A stretch of DNA of 64,000 nt, from assembly GCF_012396015.1 (NCBI RefSeq), contig NZ_JAAXOQ010000017.1:34398-98397 (forward strand). Reading direction: 5' to 3'. Both the position numbers and the translations under genes were made by a program. Position 1 is the first letter of the stretch. Every line of letters starts with the position of its first letter. This DNA comes from Tsukamurella spumae. GTDB taxonomy: Bacteria; Actinomycetota; Actinomycetes; Mycobacteriales; Mycobacteriaceae. A model generated the notes under the pieces. The model was not told the DNA's origin. It searched no databases and saw nothing but the letters and a program-made list of their open reading frames with translations. Shown here piece after piece: positions 7,853-17,860 of the stretch.

Positions 7853-9043
7853 TCAGGCGATGATCTTGGTGACGCGGCCGGCACCGACGGTGCGGCCACC
7901 CTCGCGGATCGCGAAGCGCAGGCCCTCGTCCATGGCGACCGGCTGGATGAGCTTGACGCTCATCTCGGTGTTGTCGCCGGGCATGACCATCTCGGTGCCC
8001 TCGGGGAGGGTCACGACGCCGGTCACGTCCGTGGTACGGAAGTAGAACTGCGGACGGTAGTTGTTGAAGAACGGGGTGTGGCGGCCGCCCTCGTCCTTCG
8101 ACAGGATGTACGCCTGGCCCTCGAACTCCGTGTGGGGAGTGGTGGTGCCCGGCTTCACGACGACCTGGCCGCGCTCGACGTCCTCACGCTTGAGGCCACG
8201 AACGAGGAGGCCGACGTTGTCGCCCGCCTGGCCCGAGTCGAGCAGCTTGCGGAACATCTCGATGCCCGTGACGGTGGTCTTGGTCGACTTCTCACGGATG
8301 CCGACGATCTCCACCTCCTCGTTGACGTTGATGATGCCGCGCTCGACGCGACCGGTGACGACGGTGCCACGACCGGTGATCGTGAAGACATCCTCGACCG
8401 GCATCAGGAAGGGCTTGTCGGTCTCGCGCTCGGGATCCGGGATCGCGGTGTCGACGGCGTTCATGAGCTCGAGGATCGACTCGGTCCACTTGGGATCGCC
8501 CTGCAGGGCCTGGTAGCCCGACACGCGGACGACGGGGGCGTCCTCGTCGAACTCCTGCGACCCGAGCAGCTCGCGGACCTCCATCTCGACGAGCTCGAGG
8601 ATCTCCTCGTCGTCGACCATGTCGCACTTGTTCAGGGCGACGAGGATGTAGGGCACGCCGACCTGGCGGGCGAGCAGCACGTGCTCACGCGTCTGGGGCA
8701 TCGGGCCGTCGGTGGCGGCCACGACCAGGATCGCGCCGTCCATCTGGGCGGCACCGGTGATCATGTTCTTGATGTAGTCGGCGTGACCCGGCGCGTCGAC
8801 GTGAGCGTAGTGACGCTTCTCCGTCTGGTACTCGACGTGGGAGATGTTGATCGTGATACCACGAGCCTTCTCCTCCGGCGCCTTGTCGATCTGATCGAAG
8901 GCCGAGGCCTCGTTCAGGTCCGGGTACTTCTCGGCCAGAACCTTGGTGATGGCAGCCGTCAGGGTGGTCTTGCCGTGGTCGACGTGACCGATGGTGCCGA
9001 TGTTCACGTGCGGCTTCGTCCGCTCGAACTTCGCCTTCGCCAC
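7853..9043 (-). CDS. tuf: Elongation factor Tu
   Basis: The 396-residue GTPase delivers aminoacyl-tRNA to the ribosome. It shows the G1 motif GHVDHGKT, the switch region RGITIN, G3 DAPGHADY and G4 NKCD. Domains 2 and 3 follow, ending in VTKIIA. The GTG start at 9043 is set by AGGAGG seven bases upstream and by family alignment. It is the last gene of the rpsL-rpsG-fusA-tuf operon, 151 bp after fusA, a gap long enough to hold its own promoter. The terminator at 7800-7837 closes the unit. Confidence 0.98.
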   Translation of the reverse strand: MAKAKFERTKPHVNIGTIGHVDHGKTTLTAAITKVLAEKYPDLNEASAFDQIDKAPEEKARGITINISHVEYQTEKRHYAHVDAPGHADYIKNMITGAAQMDGAILVVAATDGPMPQTREHVLLARQVGVPYILVALNKCDMVDDEEILELVEMEVRELLGSQEFDEDAPVVRVSGYQALQGDPKWTESILELMNAVDTAIPDPERETDKPFLMPVEDVFTITGRGTVVTGRVERGIINVNEEVEIVGIREKSTKTTVTGIEMFRKLLDSGQAGDNVGLLVRGLKREDVERGQVVVKPGTTTPHTEFEGQAYILSKDEGGRHTPFFNNYRPQFYFRTTDVTGVVTLPEGTEMVMPGDNTEMSVKLIQPVAMDEGLRFAIREGGRTVGAGRVTKIIA

Positions 9044-9194
9044 TTGATGTCCTCCTGGACGTAGGTGCTTGCAAGGCCGGGTGCCCAGCAAGCGAGTGTG
9101 ATTACTTCAGTTGTTCTCGACGCCACGGCCGGGGCCGTGAGTCTGACGCCGCGGCGGGAGCCGGGAAGCGCCACGCTCCGGAGAGCGGGGAGAA

Positions 9195-11300
9195 TTACTC
9201 CCCGTTCACCTTCGCGATGATCTCCTTCGACACGTTCGCCGGAACCTCGGCGTACGAATCGAAGACCATGGAGTAGTTCGCCCGGCCCTGGGTCTTCGAC
9301 CGGAGGTCGCCGATGTAGCCGAACATCTCCGACAGCGGGACCTGCGCCTTGACGACGCGGGCACCACTGCGTTCCTCCATGGCCTGGATCTGGCCACGGC
9401 GGGAGTTGAGGTCGCCGATCACTTCACCCATGTAGTCCTCGGGGGTCGTGACCTCGACAGCCATGATGGGCTCGAGGATGACGGGGCCGGCCTTGCGGGC
9501 GGCCTCCTTGAACGCCTGCGCGCCGGCGATCTTGAACGCCATCTCGGAGGAGTCCACGTCGTGGTACGCACCGTCGAGCAGCGAGACCTTGACGTTCACC
9601 ATCGGGTAGCCCGCGAGCACGCCGTACTGCATCGCGTCCTGCGCGCCGGCGTCGACCGAAGGGATGTACTCCTTCGGGACGCGGCCACCGGTCACGGCGT
9701 TGACGAACTCGTAGGTGACGCCGTCCTCGGCGTCCTCCAGCGGCTCCAGCTTGATGATGACGCGCGCGAACTGGCCCGAGCCACCCGTCTGCTTCTTGTG
9801 GGTGTACTCGTGCTTGTCGACCGACTTGCGGATCGTCTCGCGGTACGCCACCTGCGGCTTGCCGACGTTGGCCTCGACCTTGAACTCGCGACGCATGCGG
9901 TCGACGAGGATGTCGAGGTGCAGCTCGCCCATGCCGCCGATGACGGTCTGGCCGGTCTGATCGTCGAGCTCGACGGAGAAGGTGGGGTCCTCCTCGGCGA
10001 GCTTCTGGATCGCGACGCCCAGCTTCTCCTGGTCGGACTTGGTCTTCGGCTCGATCGAGACGTTGATGACCGGGTCCGGGAAGGTCATGGACTCGAGGAC
10101 GATCGGGTTCGCCGGATCGCAGAGCGTGTCACCGGTCGTGGTGTTCTTCAGACCGATCATCGCGTAGATGTGACCAGCGGTCGCATCCTCGACGGGCATC
10201 TCCTTGTTGGCGTGCATCTGGAAGAGCTTGCCGATGCGCTCCTTGTTGCCCTTCGTGGCGTTGAGCACGCCGGTGCCCGAGTCGATGTGACCCGAGTACA
10301 CGCGGACGAAGGTCAGCTTGCCGAAGAACGGGTGCGCGGCGATCTTGAACGCCAGGGCCGAGAAGGGCTCGTCCTTGCTGGGCTTGCGCGAGAGGATCTT
10401 CTCCTCGTCGCCCACGGCGTGGCCCTCGATGGAGGGCACGTCGAGCGGGCTGGGGAGGTAATCGATCACGGCGTCGAGCATGGGCTGCACGCCCTTGTTC
10501 TTGAACGCCGAACCGCACAGCACCGGGTACAGCTGACGCGAGACGGTCAGCTTGCGGATGGCGCCCTTGATCTCCTCGATCGAGAGCTCCTCGCCGGCGA
10601 AGTACTTCTCCATCAGAGCCTCGTCGGACTCGGCGACGGTCTCGAGCAGCTTCTCGCGGTACTCGGCGGCCTTGTCGACCAGGTCGGCCGGGATCTCCTC
10701 GACCGTCGGCTCGGCACCGGTCTCGACGACGCCGCGCCAGGTGATGGCCTTCTGCTCGATCAGGTCGACGACGCCGTCGAAGGCATCCTCGGCGCCGATC
10801 GGCAGCTGCAGCACCAGAGGCTTCGCGCCGAGGCGCTCCTCGATGGTGCGCACGGTGAAGTAGAAGTCGGCACCCAGCTTGTCCATCTTGTTGACGAAGC
10901 AGATACGCGGGACGTCGTACTTCTCGGCCTGGCGCCAGACCTGCTCCGACTGGGGCTCGACGCCCTCCTTGCCGTCGAAGACGGCCACGGCACCGTCGAG
11001 CACGCGGAGCGAGCGCTCCACCTCGACGGTGAAGTCGACGTGTCCGGGGGTGTCGATGATGTTGATCTGGTTGCCGTTCCAGAAGCAGGTCACGGCGGCG
11101 GAGGTGATGGTGATACCACGCTCCTTCTCCTGCTCCATCCAGTCGGTGGTCGAGGCACCGTCGTGGGTCTCACCGATCTTGTAGTTCACACCGGTGTAGA
11201 ACAGGATGCGCTCGGTGGTGGTGGTCTTACCGGCATCGATATGCGCCATGATGCCGATGTTGCGGACCTTCGTGAGGTCGGTAAGCACTTCCTGTGCCAC
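9195..11300 (-). CDS. fusA: Elongation factor G
   Basis: The 701-residue translocase has the GTPase motifs [21 protein letters not shown] and NKMD in domain I. They are followed by domains II-V with the conserved GMGELHLDI segment. It moves tRNAs and mRNA through the ribosome and acts with RRF in recycling. GTG 11300 is the family-consistent start. It is the third gene of the str operon, separated from rpsG by 86 bp that carry a perfect 15-bp hairpin. Confidence 0.98.
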   Translation of the reverse strand: MAQEVLTDLTKVRNIGIMAHIDAGKTTTTERILFYTGVNYKIGETHDGASTTDWMEQEKERGITITSAAVTCFWNGNQINIIDTPGHVDFTVEVERSLRVLDGAVAVFDGKEGVEPQSEQVWRQAEKYDVPRICFVNKMDKLGADFYFTVRTIEERLGAKPLVLQLPIGAEDAFDGVVDLIEQKAITWRGVVETGAEPTVEEIPADLVDKAAEYREKLLETVAESDEALMEKYFAGEELSIEEIKGAIRKLTVSRQLYPVLCGSAFKNKGVQPMLDAVIDYLPSPLDVPSIEGHAVGDEEKILSRKPSKDEPFSALAFKIAAHPFFGKLTFVRVYSGHIDSGTGVLNATKGNKERIGKLFQMHANKEMPVEDATAGHIYAMIGLKNTTTGDTLCDPANPIVLESMTFPDPVINVSIEPKTKSDQEKLGVAIQKLAEEDPTFSVELDDQTGQTVIGGMGELHLDILVDRMRREFKVEANVGKPQVAYRETIRKSVDKHEYTHKKQTGGSGQFARVIIKLEPLEDAEDGVTYEFVNAVTGGRVPKEYIPSVDAGAQDAMQYGVLAGYPMVNVKVSLLDGAYHDVDSSEMAFKIAGAQAFKEAARKAGPVILEPIMAVEVTTPEDYMGEVIGDLNSRRGQIQAMEERSGARVVKAQVPLSEMFGYIGDLRSKTQGRANYSMVFDSYAEVPANVSKEIIAKVNGE

Positions 11301-11346
11301 GGTGGTAAGCCTCGTTCTCGTTAAAGGATGGTTGGAACTCCGGTGA

Positions 11347-11380
11347 CCCGGGCCGGCCGTCGTGGGACGGCCGGCCCGGG
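11347..11380 (-). promoter_or_regulatory. Perfect hairpin between rpsG and fusA
   Basis: CCCGGGCCGGCCGTC (11347-11361) and GACGGCCGGCCCGGG (11366-11380) pair completely around a GTGG loop. It lies between two co-directional operon genes and has no T run, so a processing site, mRNA stabiliser or partial attenuator is more likely than a full terminator. Confidence 0.65.
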
Positions 11381-11386
11381 ATCAGA

Positions 11387-11857
11387 TCACCAGCGGTAGT
11401 GCGCGAACGCCCGGTTGGCCTCGGCCATCTTGTGGGTGTCCTCGCGACGCTTCACCGAAGCGCCCAGGCCGTTGCTCGCGTCGAGGATCTCGTTGGCGAG
11501 CCGCTCGATCATGGTCTTCTCGCGACGCTGCCGCGTGAAGGTCACCAGCCAGCGCAGCGCGAGGGTGTTGGCGCGACCGGCCTTCACCTCGATCGGCACC
11601 TGGTAGGTGGCGCCACCGACGCGGCGGCTCTTGACCTCGAGCGACGGGCGCACGTTGTCGAGCGCCTTCTTCAGCGTGAGAACCGGATCGGTGCCGGTCT
11701 TCTCACGGGTCGCCTCGAGGGCGCCGTAGACGATGCGCTCGGCGGTGGACTTCTTGCCGTCCAGGAGCACCTTGTTCACGAGCTGCGTCACGACCTGCGA
11801 GCCGTAGACGGGGTCATTGACGACGGGGCGCTTGGGCGCCGGTCCCTTACGAGGCAT
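11387..11857 (-). CDS. rpsG: 30S ribosomal protein S7
   Basis: The 156-residue protein matches bacterial S7 along its whole length, from [12 protein letters not shown] to the C-terminal FAHYRW. It binds the 3' major domain of 16S rRNA and starts assembly of the 30S head. Its ATG overlaps the rpsL stop codon by one base (TGATG), so translation of the two is coupled. Confidence 0.97.
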   Translation of the reverse strand: MPRKGPAPKRPVVNDPVYGSQVVTQLVNKVLLDGKKSTAERIVYGALEATREKTGTDPVLTLKKALDNVRPSLEVKSRRVGGATYQVPIEVKAGRANTLALRWLVTFTRQRREKTMIERLANEILDASNGLGASVKRREDTHKMAEANRAFAHYRW

Positions 11858-12231
11858 CAGCCCTTCTCCTTCTTCGCGCCGTAGCGGCTCCGCGCCTGCT
11901 TGCGGTTCTTGACACCCTGGGTGTCGAGCGAGCCGCGAATGATCTTGTACCGGACACCCGGGAGGTCCTTCACACGACCGCCGCGGACGAGCACCATCGA
12001 GTGCTCCTGGAGGTTGTGGCCCTCACCGGGGATGTACGCGGTGACCTCGACCGAGCTGGTCAGGCGGACGCGGGCGACCTTACGAAGCGCCGAGTTCGGC
12101 TTCTTCGGGGTCGTGGTGTAGACGCGGGTGCAGACGCCGCGACGCTGCGGCGAGCCCTTGAGGGCGGCCACCTTCGTCTTGGACGCCTTGTCCCGGCGGC
12201 CCTTACGGACCAGCTGGTTGATAGTCGGCAT
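11857..12231 (-). CDS. rpsL: 30S ribosomal protein S12
   Basis: The 124-residue protein starts [12 protein letters not shown] and contains the decoding-site segments [15 protein letters not shown] and PGVRYKI. It shapes the A-site decoding centre; mutations at its conserved lysines are the classical cause of streptomycin resistance. Both of those lysines (in TPKKPNS and in GGRVKDLPG) look wild type. ATG 12231 is chosen over longer upstream frames because it matches the family N-terminus. It is the first gene of the str operon, after a leader of about 300 nt. Confidence 0.97.
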   Translation of the reverse strand: MPTINQLVRKGRRDKASKTKVAALKGSPQRRGVCTRVYTTTPKKPNSALRKVARVRLTSSVEVTAYIPGEGHNLQEHSMVLVRGGRVKDLPGVRYKIIRGSLDTQGVKNRKQARSRYGAKKEKG

Positions 12232-12510
12232 AGAAGCGCTGTTTCCTTCGTTTTCGGCTGTCGCCGGCCGTGCGGCCGGCTTGTTCCTGTTGCTGCGGTT
12301 GTAGCTCCGGGCAAGCGCCTCATCCATCCGGGGATGGAGGGCGACTTCCGCAACGCGGCCCCACCGGCTTCCGCGGCCCATGCCGTTTCCACTGGTCAGT
12401 CCCGTCTCCGGGAAGTAGCTACCCGCCTCGCACGTACCCCGAGGTCGGGCGTGTCGCGCACCTGTGAGCGGTTCCGGTCACCCGGCCTACGCACAGACAC
12501 GTGAGATCGT

Positions 12511-12567
12511 CCTGACGTTCGTCAGGCACGGCTCCCCAGCTTACCGTGCTGAACTCACCATGGTCAA
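12511..12567 (-). promoter_or_regulatory. str operon (rpsL) promoter and 5' leader hairpin
   Basis: On the minus strand TTGACC (12567-12562) and TAAGCT (12543-12538) are 18 bp apart, a strong housekeeping promoter. A perfect hairpin CCTGACG-TT-CGTCAGG (12511-12526) would sit at the very 5' end of the transcript. The remaining 12232-12510 is a leader of nearly 300 nt with several GC-rich hairpins, such as CCGGCCG/CGGCCGG near 12263, and no gene that I can support. Confidence 0.6.
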
Positions 12568-12578
12568 AAGCGTTGCTC

Positions 12579-13457
12579 TCACCACGCCCGGTAGTCCCGG
12601 ACCGACACTCGCGGGCCCCGTCGTTCGCGGTCCACGCCGGCGCGGACGAGCAGCCTGATCACCCGGCCGCGCTGCCCTCGATAGGGCTCGAGGACCTCGA
12701 GCATTCCGGCATCGTCCAACGCCTCGCCCGCCAGGCCTATTCCCACGATCCGCGGCAGGTGGTAGTCGCCGACCGGAACGGCGTCGGGGTCGCCGCAGGC
12801 CCGCCCGAGCAGTTCACCGACGGTCCATGGGCCGATGCCCGGCAGAGCCCCGAGCCGCTCCGGGCGGTGCTCGACCGCGACGGCGCTCGCACCGACGATC
12901 GTCCGCATCCGCACCGGTTCGACGCCGGCCCGGTGCCACTCCCAGTCGCCGATCGCGGCCCACCCCTCCCGGGGCGGCGGAACCCGCAGGTCGGGGCGGC
13001 CGTCCGGCCCCGGGGCGACGGTGCCGTGTCGCCGAAGCAGGTAGCGCCACGCCCGGAACGCCTCGGCGCCGACGACCTTCTGCTCGAGAACGGTGGGGAC
13101 CAGGGTCTCCCACACACGGTTCGACCGGGTCAGGCGGAGCCCCGGCGACGCCGCGACCGCCCGCTCGAGGACCTCGTGGCGCGGCACCAGTGCGGACGGG
13201 TCGTCGTGCGCGCCGGTCATCGCGGGCGCGTTCTCCAACAGCCACGGCGCCCCGCTCCCCCACGCCTGCGCCGTGACGACACCGCCGGACAGGTGCAGCC
13301 GGAGCGTGCCCGGGCCGTCGGGCGTGTGCACGGCGCGCCACAGCGCACCGTCGGACGTGCGGGCGTAGGCCGGATCCCCCGCGCCGCGACGGAGCACGCC
13401 GACCGTGCCGTGCAGGTCGAGGACGTGCCCCGGTGCCCATGAGCGTTCTGCCGTCAC
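12579..13457 (-). CDS. AlkA-type DNA-3-methyladenine glycosylase (HhH-GPD family)
   Basis: The 292-residue protein has the helix-hairpin-helix LGALPGIGPWTVGELL and, about 20 residues later, the catalytic-type Asp in PVGDYHLP, the signature of the HhH-GPD glycosylases. These enzymes flip out alkylated bases and cleave the N-glycosidic bond, starting base excision repair. The N-terminal 100 residues form the AlkA-like beta domain. The gene stands alone, beside the str promoter and close to a DUF5313 gene. The exact base specificity is not known. Confidence 0.82.
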   Translation of the reverse strand: MTAERSWAPGHVLDLHGTVGVLRRGAGDPAYARTSDGALWRAVHTPDGPGTLRLHLSGGVVTAQAWGSGAPWLLENAPAMTGAHDDPSALVPRHEVLERAVAASPGLRLTRSNRVWETLVPTVLEQKVVGAEAFRAWRYLLRRHGTVAPGPDGRPDLRVPPPREGWAAIGDWEWHRAGVEPVRMRTIVGASAVAVEHRPERLGALPGIGPWTVGELLGRACGDPDAVPVGDYHLPRIVGIGLAGEALDDAGMLEVLEPYRGQRGRVIRLLVRAGVDRERRGPRVSVRDYRAW

Positions 13458-13467
13458 CCGGGCGAGG

Positions 13468-13857
13468 CTACGCCGCCCGGTGCCGGTACGTCGCCTCGTA
13501 CACCGACGTGCGGCGACGGTGCTCCGCGAGCTGCCGTCCGCTCTCGGTGTGCGCGTCGATGCCGTTGTCGGCGAGGAGTTCCTGCAAGTAGATGCTGCGC
13601 AGGCCGCAGATGAAGACGATGGCCGGCAGCGCCATCATGGCGATGAGCGTGATCTTGACCCACAGCGGCATGGGCAGGAGCAGCGCGACGGCGAGGAAGG
13701 GCACGAACATGAGCGCCCCGCGGGTGAAATAGCGGCGGTTGTGGCCGGGACCGGTGGCGTCCCGGATCACCCAGTCGTTCATGGACTCGGGCAGGCGCAT
13801 GCCGAGGAGGTACTTCACCCGCTCGATGAGGTTCGGTGTGGTTCGAGTCGTGGACAT
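13468..13857 (-). CDS. DUF5313 membrane protein
   Basis: This 129-residue protein begins with a conserved mycobacterial-style segment (PNLIERVKYLLG...PESMNDWVIRDATGPG). Two transmembrane helices follow at about residues 52-95, then a basic cytoplasmic tail. The pattern matches DUF5313 as I recall it. ATG 13857 was preferred to an upstream in-frame ATG because the conserved part begins there. The function is unknown. Confidence 0.7.
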   Translation of the reverse strand: MSTTRTTPNLIERVKYLLGMRLPESMNDWVIRDATGPGHNRRYFTRGALMFVPFLAVALLLPMPLWVKITLIAMMALPAIVFICGLRSIYLQELLADNGIDAHTESGRQLAEHRRRTSVYEATYRHRAA

Positions 13858-13907
13858 ACCCCCAGGATACGCCGTTGTGATATAGCTCACAATCGCCTCG
13901 GAATCGT

Positions 13908-14669
13908 TCACCTGGCGGAGCTACGCCGGTATGCAAGTGCGCCGAGTCCGGCGAACACCGCGAACCACACGATCATGTTCACCACCGCCACCACCGGCGA
14001 GACCTGCACGCCCGAGAACTGCAGGCCGCCGGTGATCGGGTACCGCGCGAGCGTCGCGACCCCGTACATCGGCGTGAACTGGGCAGCCGTCAGCGCCCAG
14101 CCCGAGAGCGGGAGGAAGACATTGCCCGCAAAGGCCAGCACCGTCAGCAACAATCCCGGCACGTGCATCACGATCTCGGGCCGCAGCGCGAGGCCCAGCG
14201 CCAGCCCGAGGGCGCCGAACACGGCGGAGCCCAGCCAGGCGACGAATAGAGCGAGCGCGAAGGCACCGGTCTCCACCTGCGCGCCGGTCGCGAGCGCCAG
14301 CGCCGCGATCACGATCACCGGCACCGCGGCGACGGTGAGAGCCCCGATCACCTTCGACGCGAGGTAGCCCGCGGGCCGCAGCGGCGTCAGCTGCACCGTG
14401 CGCACCCAGCCCGTCGACCTCTCGACCGCGACCTGCGCCGCGGTCGTGGTGGCGGCCGAAGCGGCACCGTAGAGCGCGAGCCCCACCGCCATCCAGGACG
14501 CGAAGTCGCCGTGGGCGAACCGCACGTCGACCCCCCTCTGCCGGAACAGAGCCAGGTACAGGATCACCGGTAGCACCGTCGTGATGATCAGGGTCTGGCG
14601 GTTGCGCAGCTGTCGCCGGATGTCGAGCGCGAGGAAGCGGGGAGTGAGTCCCGCGATGGTGGTGGTCAT
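13908..14669 (-). CDS. ABC-2 type exporter permease
   Basis: The 253-residue protein has six predicted membrane helices and the ABC-2 exporter pattern, with a long first extracellular loop and a GWVRTVQLTPLRP-type coupling region. It pairs with the ATPase encoded just upstream; the genes overlap by four bases (ATGA). Such pairs export drugs, lipids or natural products. The substrate is not evident. Confidence 0.85.
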   Translation of the reverse strand: MTTTIAGLTPRFLALDIRRQLRNRQTLIITTVLPVILYLALFRQRGVDVRFAHGDFASWMAVGLALYGAASAATTTAAQVAVERSTGWVRTVQLTPLRPAGYLASKVIGALTVAAVPVIVIAALALATGAQVETGAFALALFVAWLGSAVFGALGLALGLALRPEIVMHVPGLLLTVLAFAGNVFLPLSGWALTAAQFTPMYGVATLARYPITGGLQFSGVQVSPVVAVVNMIVWFAVFAGLGALAYRRSSAR

Positions 14670-15595
14670 CGTGCGTTCTCCAACGCGTGCTCCGCGGTGA
14701 GGGCGACGAACGCGTCCTCGAGCCCGTGCGTGGTGGCCTCGACATCGCGCGCGTCGGTACGGGTGAGCAGGAAGCGCAGGGCCTCGTCGGAGGCCTCCGC
14801 ATCGGCGGCGAAGACGGTGCGCGCGCCCCGCACCTCGGCGACCCGGACGCCGGGAACGGCGGCGACGAGGGCGGAGGCACCGTCGGACCCGACGACGGCG
14901 GAGAGCTGCCGTCCGGTGGCGACGGCCCGGACCTCCGCGGTCGGGCCGTCGGCGACGATCGCGCCGCGCGCGATCATGACGACGCGGTCGGCGAACTGGT
15001 CCGCCTCCTCCAGGTAGTGCGTCGCGAACAGGACCGTCGCGCCGCGACCGGCGTCCGCGCGGACCGACGCCCAGAAGCGGCGGCGGGCGTCGACGTCCAT
15101 GCCCGCGGTGGGCTCGTCGAGGATCAGCAGGTCCGGCTCCGCGAGCAGTGCGAGCGCGAACCGCAGGGCCTGCTGCTGGCCGCCGGAGCACTGTCCGACC
15201 CGGCGCGTGCGGATCCCGTCGATCCCCGCGCGGGCGATCGCGGCGCGGGGATCCGAGCCGGGATGCAGTGCCGCCACCAGGTCGACGGTGTCCTGCACCG
15301 TCAGGGTGGGCAGCAGACCGCCCGATTGCTGGACCGCGGCCACGCGGCCCTGCGCGACGGCGTCCCCGGGCGGTCCGCCGAAGACGGTGACCGCGCCCGC
15401 GTCGGGCGGGATCAGGCCGAGGACCATGTCGATGGTGGTGCTCTTGCCGGCGCCGTTCGGGCCCAGGAAGGCGACGACCTCACCGGGCTCGATCGTCAGG
15501 TCGAGGGAGTCGACCGCGGTCACGACACCGCCGTCGGCCGCGGGATAGGTCTTGATCAGGGATCGGAGTTCGAGTGCCGTGGGCATGTCGTCCAC
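14666..15595 (-). CDS. ABC exporter ATP-binding protein
   Basis: The 309-residue ATPase shows Walker A GPNGAGKS, the signature CSGGQ, Walker B LLILDEPTAGMD and the switch His in ATHYLEE. The C-terminal 90 residues are the extension typical of drug-exporter (DrrA/CcmA-like) ATPases. GTG 15595 or ATG 15586 may start it; neither has a clear ribosome site. It forms a two-gene unit with the permease at 13908-14669. A perfect 16-bp palindrome lies about 30 bp upstream. Confidence 0.88.
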   Translation of the reverse strand: MDDMPTALELRSLIKTYPAADGGVVTAVDSLDLTIEPGEVVAFLGPNGAGKSTTIDMVLGLIPPDAGAVTVFGGPPGDAVAQGRVAAVQQSGGLLPTLTVQDTVDLVAALHPGSDPRAAIARAGIDGIRTRRVGQCSGGQQQALRFALALLAEPDLLILDEPTAGMDVDARRRFWASVRADAGRGATVLFATHYLEEADQFADRVVMIARGAIVADGPTAEVRAVATGRQLSAVVGSDGASALVAAVPGVRVAEVRGARTVFAADAEASDEALRFLLTRTDARDVEATTHGLEDAFVALTAEHALENAR

Positions 15596-15621
15596 GCTGC
15601 CCGGCGGCGACCGTGGACGGA

Positions 15622-15637
15622 TCCACCCGCGGGTGGA
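15622..15637. promoter_or_regulatory. Perfect palindrome upstream of the ABC exporter
   Basis: TCCACCCGCGGGTGGA is an exact 16-bp palindrome, 27 bp before the earlier possible start of the exporter ATPase. Further TCCAC half-sites lie on either side. It fits an operator for a dimeric repressor; no regulator gene is adjacent. Confidence 0.45.
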
Positions 15638-15660
15638 GGCCCGGGTGGAGTGTGCGCGAA

Positions 15661-15942
15661 TCAGCCCGCGGCCGCGGCGCGCGCCGCGATGCGCGCCTGG
15701 ACCTCCGGACGACGCAGGGGCGGCACCGTCTTGGGCGGCTGCCGGCGCGCGGGCAGCGCGTCGAGCAGTTCCTCCGTGGCGGCGGTGACCTTGGCGACGG
15801 CGAGCTCGAAGGCCTCGCGATTGGCGTCGCTCAGCTTCTGGATGCCCGAGACCTTGCGCACGTACTGGCGTGCGGCGGCCTCGATCTCGTCGTCGGTGGC
15901 CGCGGGCTCGAGCCCGCGCAGTTCAGTGATGTTGCGGCACAT
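15661..15942 (-). CDS. DUF2277 protein
   Basis: The 93-residue protein starts MCRNITELRGLEPAAT and continues into EEIEAAARQYVRKVSG-like sequence, the standard N-terminus of DUF2277. Members are small helical proteins of about 80-95 residues with an invariant MCRNI start. The function is unknown. It reads in the same direction as its neighbours but has gaps on both sides. Confidence 0.85.
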   Translation of the reverse strand: MCRNITELRGLEPAATDDEIEAAARQYVRKVSGIQKLSDANREAFELAVAKVTAATEELLDALPARRQPPKTVPPLRRPEVQARIAARAAAAG

Positions 15943-16002
15943 GCATCCACGCTACGTTCGGATCCGCCGGAGCGGAACCCCTCCGATCCGGTCGGGCCGG
16001 GG

Positions 16003-16962
16003 CTACACGAGCGCCGCGACCTCGTCCGCACAGCCCCAGCTCAACGTGACCCCGGCACCGCCGTGGCCGTAGCAGTGCACGACGTCCCCCTCGCGCTCGA
16101 GGCGCACCGTCGGGCGGGAGGGCCGCAGCCCGACGTTGTGGCCGAGCACCCGCGCATCGCGCAGTTCCGGGACGAGGTCCCGGGCGCGGGCCAGGATCGC
16201 CTCCGCCGTCGCGGGGTCGACGGTGAGCTCCTCCGCGCCGTGGTCCTCGGTGCCGCCGACCACGATGTCGCGCGAGCGCGGCACCACGTACGTGGTCACG
16301 CCCAGGTCCAGGGCGGAGTCGTCGATCCACCAGCGGTCGACGCCCACCTGCTCGAGGTAGACGACCTGCCCGCGGACCGGCTCCATCGACGCGTCGCCGA
16401 CCAGCTCGCGCGCGCCGAGCCCGGTCGCGTTGACGACGAGTCCGTCCAGCTCGTCGAGGGACCGCACGTCCCGCTGTTCGACGGTGCCGCCCAGCTCCCG
16501 CACGCGCCCCACGAGCCACGGCAGGTAGACGGGCATCTCGATCACCGGCGAGACGAAGCTCCAGCCCTCTGCGTACCCGGGGCGCGGCCGCAGGACCCGC
16601 TCGACCGACGGCACCGCGGAGGTCCACCAGGGCTCGGGAACGGGCTCGCGGAAGATCTCCGTGCCGGGGGTCATGACGACGCCGTCGACGCCCCGGGCCG
16701 CGAGGTCCGTGAACGCGGTGAGCGCGGTCGCCGACCAGCCGCCGACCCGGTCGCGGGGCTCGGCGAGGTACGGGTACCAGACCGCGGCGGCCACGGCCGA
16801 GGTCACCGTGTCGACGCCGCCCGTTCGCTCCGCCGCCGGCTCCGACGGCGCCGACGGCGCGAGCGCCCGCCCGTACACGCGCACGCGGTGCCCCGCCTCC
16901 AGCAGGCGCACCGCGCACGACAGACCGATCACACCCGCACCGACGATCGTCACCTCAGTCAC
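16003..16962 (-). CDS. D-amino-acid oxidase family FAD protein
   Basis: The 319-residue protein opens with the FAD motif GAGVIGLSCAVRLLEAG and ends with HCYGHGGAGVTLSWGCA, the C-terminal signature of D-amino-acid and D-aspartate oxidases. These enzymes deaminate D-amino acids, giving the keto acid, ammonia and hydrogen peroxide. The length is normal for the family. It is divergent from the thioesterase gene, only 32 bp away. Specificity for neutral or acidic D-amino acids cannot be told. Confidence 0.85.
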   Translation of the reverse strand: MTEVTIVGAGVIGLSCAVRLLEAGHRVRVYGRALAPSAPSEPAAERTGGVDTVTSAVAAAVWYPYLAEPRDRVGGWSATALTAFTDLAARGVDGVVMTPGTEIFREPVPEPWWTSAVPSVERVLRPRPGYAEGWSFVSPVIEMPVYLPWLVGRVRELGGTVEQRDVRSLDELDGLVVNATGLGARELVGDASMEPVRGQVVYLEQVGVDRWWIDDSALDLGVTTYVVPRSRDIVVGGTEDHGAEELTVDPATAEAILARARDLVPELRDARVLGHNVGLRPSRPTVRLEREGDVVHCYGHGGAGVTLSWGCADEVAALV

Positions 16963-16994
16963 ACGATCAGTGTGGCAGGACTAGGGTCGGGCGC

Positions 16995-17849
16995 GTGATC
17001 AAGCCAGCCGCGACCCCGTCGGACTACGAATTCCTGCAGGCCGCCCCGCCCGGCCCGTCCTTCGAGCGGACGTGGCCGGTGCGCACGGGCGATGTGGACC
17101 CCGAGCGGCGGGTCCGGCTCGACGGGATCGCGCGCTACCTGCAGGACATGGCGAACGACGAGATGTTCCACCGCGGTTTCGACGCGACCGACCCGTACTG
17201 GCTGGTGCGCCGGTCGATCATCGACGTGCTCGAGCCGCTGCACTGGCCCTCGGACGTGACCCTGCTGCGCTGGTGCGAGTCGACCAGCTCGCGGTGGTGC
17301 AACATGCGGATCACGGTGCGCGGCAGCGCCGGCGGCCACGTCGAGACGGAGGCCTTCTGGATCCGGTTCAGCGCGGAGTCCGGCATGCCGACGCACATCT
17401 CCGACGGCGGCATGGAGTACCTGCAGCAGCACGTGACCGAGACGCGGCTGCGCTGGAAGGCGCTCAACACCACGGCGCCGCCGGAGCCCTCGCCCGCCGA
17501 CTACACGGTGCGGCTGCGGGCCACGGATTTCGACCCGTACCAGCACCTCAACAACGCCGCCTACCTGCAGCTGGTCGAGGACGACCTGAACGGCGACCCG
17601 CTGTTCGCCGCCCCGCACCGGGCGGTCATCGAGTACCTCGCGCCCATCCCCTTGGGCTCGAGCGTGCAGGTGCGGTCGATCCGCGACGAGGCGGGCTACC
17701 GGCAGTGGCTCCACCTCCTGGACTCCGACGGTGCGCCCGCCGCCAAGCCCGCCTCGGCGGTCTCGGTGATCGCACTGCCGGGCGCGCCCTTCGACGCGCC
17801 CGCCCCGTGGCCGCCGGAGCAGGTCGAGCGCATCGAGTGGAAGAGCTGA
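16995..17849 (+). CDS. Acyl-ACP thioesterase (FatA/FatB-like)
   Basis: The 284-residue protein is a tandem double hotdog. The first half has ARYLQDMANDEMF, and the second half has the catalytic-type DFDPYQHLNNAAYLQ segment with Asp, His and Asn in the positions used by acyl-ACP thioesterases. It should release fatty acids from acyl carrier protein. GTG 16995 lies seven bases after TAGGGT (16982-16987) with no ribosome site, so a leaderless mRNA is likely. Confidence 0.82.
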   Translation: MIKPAATPSDYEFLQAAPPGPSFERTWPVRTGDVDPERRVRLDGIARYLQDMANDEMFHRGFDATDPYWLVRRSIIDVLEPLHWPSDVTLLRWCESTSSRWCNMRITVRGSAGGHVETEAFWIRFSAESGMPTHISDGGMEYLQQHVTETRLRWKALNTTAPPEPSPADYTVRLRATDFDPYQHLNNAAYLQLVEDDLNGDPLFAAPHRAVIEYLAPIPLGSSVQVRSIRDEAGYRQWLHLLDSDGAPAAKPASAVSVIALPGAPFDAPAPWPPEQVERIEWKS

Positions 17850-17860
17850 CCGACCCCGCC

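Noticed and set aside
7796..11324. Long open frames opposite tuf and fusA (422 and 587 codons)
   Set aside because: They are antisense to highly conserved genes and arise from high-GC codon bias; the translations have no family features.
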